Below, piece by piece: positions 6,738-10,763 of a stretch of 10,763 bases of DNA. How positions within the stretch are numbered: the first letter of the stretch is position 1; each line of letters begins with the position of its first letter. The stretch is from JARROD01 sp037384225 (GTDB lineage Bacteria > Pseudomonadota > Gammaproteobacteria > Pseudomonadales > Cellvibrionaceae), in contig JARROD010000104.1 of the NCBI GenBank assembly GCA_037384225.1, forward strand, positions 1-10,763, given 5' to 3'. Under the pieces are notes generated by a model, which saw only the letters and a program-made list of their open reading frames with translations, was not told the DNA's origin and ran no database searches. The position numbers and the translations under genes were made by a program.

Positions 6738-8654
6738 ATGACATTAAGAAAAATATTAATGCCTCTTCTTGCAACACTATTGTTAAACGCGTGTGAACAG
6801 AAATCCACCCCGACGGATGCACCGCCGTCAGTTAAAAATAAAGCTGAATCGACCACCGCCGTCGCTCCCCCAGGCGATGACATTAAATCCGGTGAAGATT
6901 ACCACTCCTTCGCCAATCCTGAGTCAGTCAAGCTGACACATCTTGAGCTGGATTTAAATATAGATTTTGACGCCAAAGTCATCCGCGGTACTGCGCAACT
7001 TCAGTACAATAAAGTCGATCCAATGGCAAAAACCCTGGTGGTGGATACCCGTAATCTAACCATCAACAGCGTCACAGCCGGTGGAAATCCGGTCGATTAC
7101 CGCTTGCGCGAACCCAAGGGTCACCTGGGTGCGGCGCTGGAAATCAACCTGCCGAACAATGGCGACACCGTGACGATTGACTATGCCACCCACCCCAATG
7201 CGTCCGGCGTGCAATGGCTGACCCCGGAGCAAACTGCCGGAAAAAAACACCCGTTTCTGTTTACCCAGGCACAGGCCATTCACGCCCGTAGTTTTATACC
7301 CCTGCAAGACACGCCAAAAGTGCGGGTAACCTACAATGCCACCATCCACACCCCGCCAGAACTGCTGGCGGTGATGAGTGCGGCGAATGATCCGGATACC
7401 GAACGCGATGGCGAATACACCTTTGTCATGCCCCAGCCAATCCCTTCTTACCTGATCGCCCTGGGCGTGGGTGACCTGAAGTTTAAAGCCATGGGCGAGC
7501 GCACGGGGGTATACGCCGAACCCTCATTGCTGGCGGCGGCGGCAAAGGAATTCGAAGATACCGAGTCAATGCTAATCGCCGTCGAAAAGCGTTACGGATC
7601 CTACAGTTGGGACCGCTATGACCTGCTGATCCTACCGCCCTCGTTTCCCTTTGGCGGCATGGAGAATCCGCGCCTGAGCTTTATTACCCCGACCGTGATT
7701 GCCGGCGACAAATCCCTGGTTTCATTGATAGCCCACGAGTTGGCGCACTCCTGGTCGGGCAATACCGTCACCAATGCCACTTGGCGGGACTTGTGGCTGA
7801 ACGAAGGTTTCACCACCTATCTGACCTACCGCATCATGGAAATCATTTACGGCACCGATCGCTATGACCAGGAGGCCGTTCTCGGTTATCAAGATCTAGA
7901 GGAAGATATCGAAAGGTTAGAGGAAAACGAAGAAATCCTGGCCATTGATTTGCGCGGACGCGACCCCGATGACGTCTTCTCCAATATTCCCTACGAAAAA
8001 GGCGCGCTGTTTCTGCGGGAAATCGAACAAAAGGTCGGCCGGGAAAACTTTGACGCTTTTCTACTGAAGTATTTTAAACATTTTGCCTTTCAGAGCATTA
8101 CCACCGACCAGTTTATCACCTACCTGAAAGACACTCTGCTCAAACAGCACCCAGATAAACTGAACATGGAACGGGTCAATCAGTGGGTATTTGAGCCCGG
8201 TATCCCGAACGGCGCGCCGAAACCGGAATCAAATGCGTTCAGTAGCGTCGACGATACCCGTTCCGCCTGGTTGGCCGACAAAATCAAGGCCGGTGATATT
8301 GAGACCGAAGACTGGACCGTGCACCAGTGGCTTTACTTTTTGAACAACCTGCCCAAACAGCTAAGCGATGAACAAATGGCGGCGCTGGACGGCGCCTTCA
8401 GCCTGACCGAATCAAAAAATAATGAAATTGCCCACAGTTGGTTAATGCATGTGGTATACAACTGGTATGAACCGGCGTTGCCCCGCTTGCACAATTACTT
8501 AGTCAGCATCGGCCGCAACAAGTTGGTCAAACCGCTGTACCGGGAATTGTCCAAAACCGAAAAAGGCAAAGCCTTCGGCAGGAAAGCGTTTAACGAAGCC
8601 AAAGACGGTTACCACCCGTTAACGCTAAAAGCCAACGAAGAGTTTATTAAGTAA
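6738..8654 (+). CDS. M1 family zinc aminopeptidase lipoprotein, leukotriene A4 hydrolase type
   Basis: It is predicted to remove N-terminal residues from peptides in the periplasm or at the outer membrane. Residues 1-18 are a lipoprotein signal peptide with lipobox LNAC; Cys19 would be lipidated, and Glu at +2 favours outer-membrane sorting. A low-complexity Thr/Pro/Ala tether follows to about residue 50, then the N-terminal beta domain. The catalytic domain has the peptide-binding GGMEN (306-310), HELAH (333-337) and Glu356 in WLNEGF, which form the HExxH-x18-E zinc site. Tyr419 in PYEKG is the transition-state tyrosine. The C-terminal helical domain ends the protein and contains GRNK (592-595), matching the carboxylate-binding Arg/Lys pair of leukotriene A4 hydrolase. 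The 638 residues fit this subfamily, which includes bacterial cold-active aminopeptidases. All catalytic residues are present. It stands alone, with its own ribosome binding site and convergent neighbours. Epoxide hydrolase activity cannot be inferred from sequence. Confidence 0.95.
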   Translation: MTLRKILMPLLATLLLNACEQKSTPTDAPPSVKNKAESTTAVAPPGDDIKSGEDYHSFANPESVKLTHLELDLNIDFDAKVIRGTAQLQYNKVDPMAKTLVVDTRNLTINSVTAGGNPVDYRLREPKGHLGAALEINLPNNGDTVTIDYATHPNASGVQWLTPEQTAGKKHPFLFTQAQAIHARSFIPLQDTPKVRVTYNATIHTPPELLAVMSAANDPDTERDGEYTFVMPQPIPSYLIALGVGDLKFKAMGERTGVYAEPSLLAAAAKEFEDTESMLIAVEKRYGSYSWDRYDLLILPPSFPFGGMENPRLSFITPTVIAGDKSLVSLIAHELAHSWSGNTVTNATWRDLWLNEGFTTYLTYRIMEIIYGTDRYDQEAVLGYQDLEEDIERLEENEEILAIDLRGRDPDDVFSNIPYEKGALFLREIEQKVGRENFDAFLLKYFKHFAFQSITTDQFITYLKDTLLKQHPDKLNMERVNQWVFEPGIPNGAPKPESNAFSSVDDTRSAWLADKIKAGDIETEDWTVHQWLYFLNNLPKQLSDEQMAALDGAFSLTESKNNEIAHSWLMHVVYNWYEPALPRLHNYLVSIGRNKLVKPLYRELSKTEKGKAFGRKAFNEAKDGYHPLTLKANEEFIK

Positions 8655-8704
8655 AGCGACGTACCCTACCCACTAGCGGGCCTGTTGACAGCATTATTTG
8701 TCAT

Positions 8705-8764
8705 TTCTCAATAACCCGGTGTTGGCCGCCGAATCGAAGGCACAATATCCCGGGTTATTGAGAA
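8705..8764. repeat. Perfect 15-bp inverted repeat
   Basis: TTCTCAATAACCCGG (8705-8719) is the exact reverse complement of 8750-8764, with a 30-base loop. Neither side carries a run of T, unlike the terminator at 5382-5440. It sits between two convergent stop codons, so it could be a hairpin that stops transcription or protects mRNA 3' ends, a protein-binding site, or a remnant of a small repetitive element. Confidence 0.85.
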
Positions 8765-8785
8765 GCTACCCTATTGAGAAGCTAC
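8756..8785. repeat. 14-bp direct repeat with 16-base period
   Basis: TATTGAGAAGCTAC occurs at 8756-8769 and again at 8772-8785, two bases apart. The first copy overlaps the right arm of the inverted repeat, so TTCTCAATA is present three times in 76 bases, once on the plus strand and twice on the minus strand. The second copy ends two bases before the transglutaminase stop codon. A short local duplication is the simplest explanation. Confidence 0.85.
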
Positions 8786-8786
8786 A

Positions 8787-9572
8787 TTATTCCAAACGAG
8801 AAACCTGAACCTTTTGTTCAAGCGGAAAAACCGCAGGCCCGAACTGCGTATAGACAGCCACATCCGCCGCATCCCGGCCAAAACCAATGGCGACATAACC
8901 GCCATTTTTGTATTTTTGGGTGGCATCGAAAATATACCAGCGACCAGCCACAAAGGCTTCAAACCAGGCGTGCAGATCCATGGGTTCGAGCCCATATAAA
9001 TAACCAACCACCATGCGCGCCGGAATACTGATGCTGCGGCAAAGTGCAATGCCCAAATGTGACAAATCCCGGCAGACGCCGACCTTTTTATTGAGGACCT
9101 CGGTCGCCGAAAGGCGCGAACCGTTTCCGCCGGGTTGATATTGAATTTCGTTACGCAACCAGTTTTCAATTTCTGCCACCTGGTCATAACCGAGTTGCCG
9201 ATTGGCAGCAATGGATGTTGCCATTTCGCCAAACCGGTCCGACTCGCAATAGCGGCTGGGCAGGAGGTACTTGAAAACGCTATCCGGCAAATTCTGAATT
9301 TCGACAAAGGATCCGTGCGGAGCCTCATCCACTGTATCCGCCGTCATAATCTGAGCGGAGGTGTACACTGAAAAAAATCCCGGCGGGGCAACCAGACGCT
9401 GGCAAAGATTGCCGTAGTCATCGGTGAATTCGACGGCGGGCACGCTCGGGGAGAGGTTGTACTCTTCACTGGCCACCCATTGCTGGGCACCACTGCGAGG
9501 GCGAAGCATCAGCACAAAGGGGGTGGGGAAATTGATACTGAACGTTAAGCTACAACTGGTTTTTAACCACAT
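8787..9572 (-). CDS. Transglutaminase-like cysteine protease-fold protein (second of a pair)
   Basis: 261 residues. The C-terminal half is a transglutaminase-like domain with the catalytic triad visible: Cys167 in GVCRDLSHLGIALCRS, His201 in MDLHAWFEA and Asp216 in WYIFDAT. The N-terminal half (LMLRPRSGAQQWVASEEY) is the beta-rich domain of a well-conserved bacterial family of this length. No signal peptide or membrane segment is seen, so it is probably cytoplasmic. These proteins are usually named transglutaminase family proteins, but the superfamily also contains peptidases, so protein cross-linking should not be assumed. The substrate is unknown. ATG 9570-9572 is the start, with only a weak ribosome binding site. 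It lies 123 bases after the related gene at 9696-10550 on the same strand and may be co-transcribed with it. Confidence 0.9.
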   Translation of the reverse strand: MWLKTSCSLTFSINFPTPFVLMLRPRSGAQQWVASEEYNLSPSVPAVEFTDDYGNLCQRLVAPPGFFSVYTSAQIMTADTVDEAPHGSFVEIQNLPDSVFKYLLPSRYCESDRFGEMATSIAANRQLGYDQVAEIENWLRNEIQYQPGGNGSRLSATEVLNKKVGVCRDLSHLGIALCRSISIPARMVVGYLYGLEPMDLHAWFEAFVAGRWYIFDATQKYKNGGYVAIGFGRDAADVAVYTQFGPAVFPLEQKVQVSRLE

Positions 9573-9695
9573 GGTTCGAGTCCGATAAATATTGGATTGA
9601 TGGAGGCATCGTGGGGCTGGTTATTGAAATGCTCATTGGCATCGTATCCACAGTTACGTTAATCGGTTCACTCGGCGATTTCCCGGGCCATTTAT
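9573..9695. other. Spacer between the two transglutaminase-like genes
   Basis: No hairpin with a T-run and no clear promoter is present, so read-through from the upstream gene is plausible. A minus-strand ATG frame of 28 codons crosses into the downstream gene in another frame and has no ribosome binding site or recognisable content; I do not call it a gene. Confidence 0.35.
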
Positions 9696-10550
9696 TCAGC
9701 CCAGATCCGTCACCCAGACACCGACAGACATGTTGGCGCCGGGAGCGCCGATATAAGTCCCGGAAACCGGTGGTACAGACTCGGGCAACCGCGCTACCGC
9801 CACCGCAATATGGTCGGCCCCCACGATATGGCCGGTGGTTGGATCGAATCCCTTCCAGCCGGCGCCGGGGAGAAAGACCTCCGCCCAGGCGTGGGTGGAC
9901 CCCCTTGGGGCAGTCGGGGGAGGAGAATATATGTATCCGCTGACAAAGCGCGAGGCCAGCCCCAAAAGTTGCGCTGCCGCCATAAACAGATTCGCGGAAT
10001 CACGGCAGGACCCGGCTCCACTCGACAATGATTGATCGGGCGTCTGCACACCGGGTTCCTCGCGCAGTTGATAGGACAGCGCTTGGTGAGTACGCTCGTT
10101 CAACCTTTTTAACAAACTGTAGGTTTGTATCTTTTCACCAGGGCGCCATATGTCGCCGACCCATTTGGATAACAGATTATCGCTGGCATTTCCGGGTCCC
10201 CGCAGGTAGGGTGTCAGTATGATTTTATCTTCTTCCTGGTAGTCAAATGGATAAAGCTCGGCATAATCGGATACCAGAAAATCGTAGGGAGCCTGATCGT
10301 ACTGTTGAATGGTTATATTGCTTTCAATCGACAGGCGATCCGAGCCGGAAGCAAAATTTGCCGTTGCCACAGAATTCCCCTCCGCGTCCCGGTGCCACCT
10401 CACGATTGCGTTTGGTTCGAGGTTGAGGCTGGAGCTTTCGATACGCAGTTCGTGGCCTTCTCGCGGGCGCAAACGCAACGTATGTGCCTGCAATTGAACG
10501 ACTTCGGGAAAAGTGTAAGTAGTCTGATGAAGGATATTGTAGCGTTTCAT
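9696..10550 (-). CDS. Transglutaminase-like protein with bacterial N-terminal domain (first of a pair)
   Basis: 284 residues. Residues 1-90 match the bacterial transglutaminase-like N-terminal beta domain (MKRYNILHQTTYTF start, then HTLRLRPREGHEL). The catalytic domain at about 140-240 shows all three triad residues: Cys182 in GAGSCRDSANLFM, His220 in GSTHAWAEVFLPG and Asp236 in WKGFDPTTG. It has no signal peptide and is probably cytoplasmic. It shares fold and motif order with the downstream protein (8787-9572), but the two differ over most of their length, so this is an old paralogy or a conserved pairing rather than a recent duplication. In many bacteria such genes lie beside alpha-E domain and circularly permuted ATP-grasp genes; those partners, if present, would be upstream and outside the window. 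Start ATG 10548-10550 has a weak GGA six bases before it. The reaction and substrate are unknown. Confidence 0.92.
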   Translation of the reverse strand: MKRYNILHQTTYTFPEVVQLQAHTLRLRPREGHELRIESSSLNLEPNAIVRWHRDAEGNSVATANFASGSDRLSIESNITIQQYDQAPYDFLVSDYAELYPFDYQEEDKIILTPYLRGPGNASDNLLSKWVGDIWRPGEKIQTYSLLKRLNERTHQALSYQLREEPGVQTPDQSLSSGAGSCRDSANLFMAAAQLLGLASRFVSGYIYSPPPTAPRGSTHAWAEVFLPGAGWKGFDPTTGHIVGADHIAVAVARLPESVPPVSGTYIGAPGANMSVGVWVTDLG

Positions 10551-10763
10551 GTTGTATCCGAAAAATGAATTCCTCCACTATACGCCTTAAAATTAGGCAT
10601 TACCCGTTTAGAAATGTTCATTTGTTTCCTGCCCAATAGCGCTGACGACGACTCCAACCAGTAACGTTTTTCGCCCCGGCACCGGTCTCGATCAGAGGAT
10701 ACCGGGCAGTGAGTTCCATTTTGCACGACAACCCGCTTTTGGCGCCGAGATAACTATACCCAA
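10551..10763. other. Upstream region of the transglutaminase pair, no supported gene
   Basis: On the minus strand, TATAGT (10577-10582) is a possible -10 box, but no matching -35 box is seen. GGAGG at 10572-10576 lies too far (21 bases) from the ATG to be its ribosome binding site. A minus-strand frame is open from the window edge to TGA 10618-10620 (47 codons) and could be the 3' end of an upstream gene, but its translation resembles nothing I recognise. Confidence 0.3.

Larger units (their letters stand above)
8655..8786. other. Convergent intergenic region
   Basis: These bases separate the 3' ends of the peptidase (+) and transglutaminase (-) genes. They contain the inverted and direct repeats described separately. 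No standard terminator with a T-run is visible for either gene, so the inverted repeat may serve as a weak or factor-dependent terminator. Confidence 0.5.

Noticed and set aside
6604..6822. 72-codon minus-strand frame across the peptidase start region
   Set aside because: It overlaps the strong ribosome binding site and lipoprotein signal peptide of the peptidase gene on the other strand, and has no ribosome binding site or family features.
8981..8996. ATGGGTTCGAGCCCAT, a small hairpin resembling a tRNA T-arm
   Set aside because: It lies inside the transglutaminase coding sequence (encoding GLEPMD), the loop has six rather than seven bases, and no other tRNA parts surround it.
9573..9583. 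GGTTCGAGTCC, like a tRNA T-arm
   Set aside because: The flanking bases do not form a T-stem or acceptor stem and no D or anticodon arm is present.
10618..10761. 47-codon minus-strand frame open at the window edge, possible 3' end of an upstream gene
   Set aside because: The translation matches nothing I recognise and an open frame of this length occurs by chance; it needs the sequence beyond the window.

Overview
The window looks like chromosomal DNA of a free-living, probably marine, gammaproteobacterium. The reasons are a long PilY1 next to a PilE-type minor pilin, a YrbG-like Ca2+/Na+ antiporter, a lipoprotein M1 aminopeptidase of the leukotriene A4 hydrolase type, and a pair of bacterial transglutaminase-like proteins. 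Cellvibrionales-like bacteria are a guess from gene content, not from a marker gene. I see no rRNA, tRNA, CRISPR array, insertion sequence or phage gene.

Layout. Bases 1-398 hold the 3' end of a type IV minor pilin gene (+). It is followed, 159 bases later, by pilY1 (558-5381, +), the pilus-tip adhesin and assembly factor. A near-perfect 20-bp-stem bidirectional terminator (5382-5440) starts at the base after the pilY1 stop and overlaps the stop of the convergent antiporter gene (5439-6410, -). A 327-base intergenic region follows, then the M1 aminopeptidase gene (6738-8654, +). This converges on two same-strand transglutaminase-like genes (8787-9572 and 9696-10550, -). The convergent junction at 8655-8786 contains a perfect 15-bp inverted repeat and a 14-bp direct repeat. 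The last 213 bases hold no gene I can support.

How the genes work together. The pilin and PilY1 are parts of the type IV pilus tip/initiation complex and probably lie at the 3' end of a minor-pilin operon whose upstream part is outside the window. The antiporter, the peptidase and the transglutaminases are separate units. The two transglutaminase-like genes are probably co-transcribed. Calcium is a recurring theme: the minor pilin ends in a canonical EF-hand-like loop, PilY1 carries three Asp-rich calcium-type loops, and the neighbouring transporter is of the Ca2+/cation antiporter family. A functional link between the antiporter and the pilus is speculation.

The most unusual element is in PilY1. 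Its von Willebrand factor A-like N-terminal domain appears to be split by about 510 residues made of three tandem secreted beta-sandwich (jelly-roll-like) modules. These account for its length of 1607 residues, against about 1160 for the Pseudomonas aeruginosa protein. I found no wholly undescribed system; the rest of the window is largely recognisable housekeeping and surface functions.
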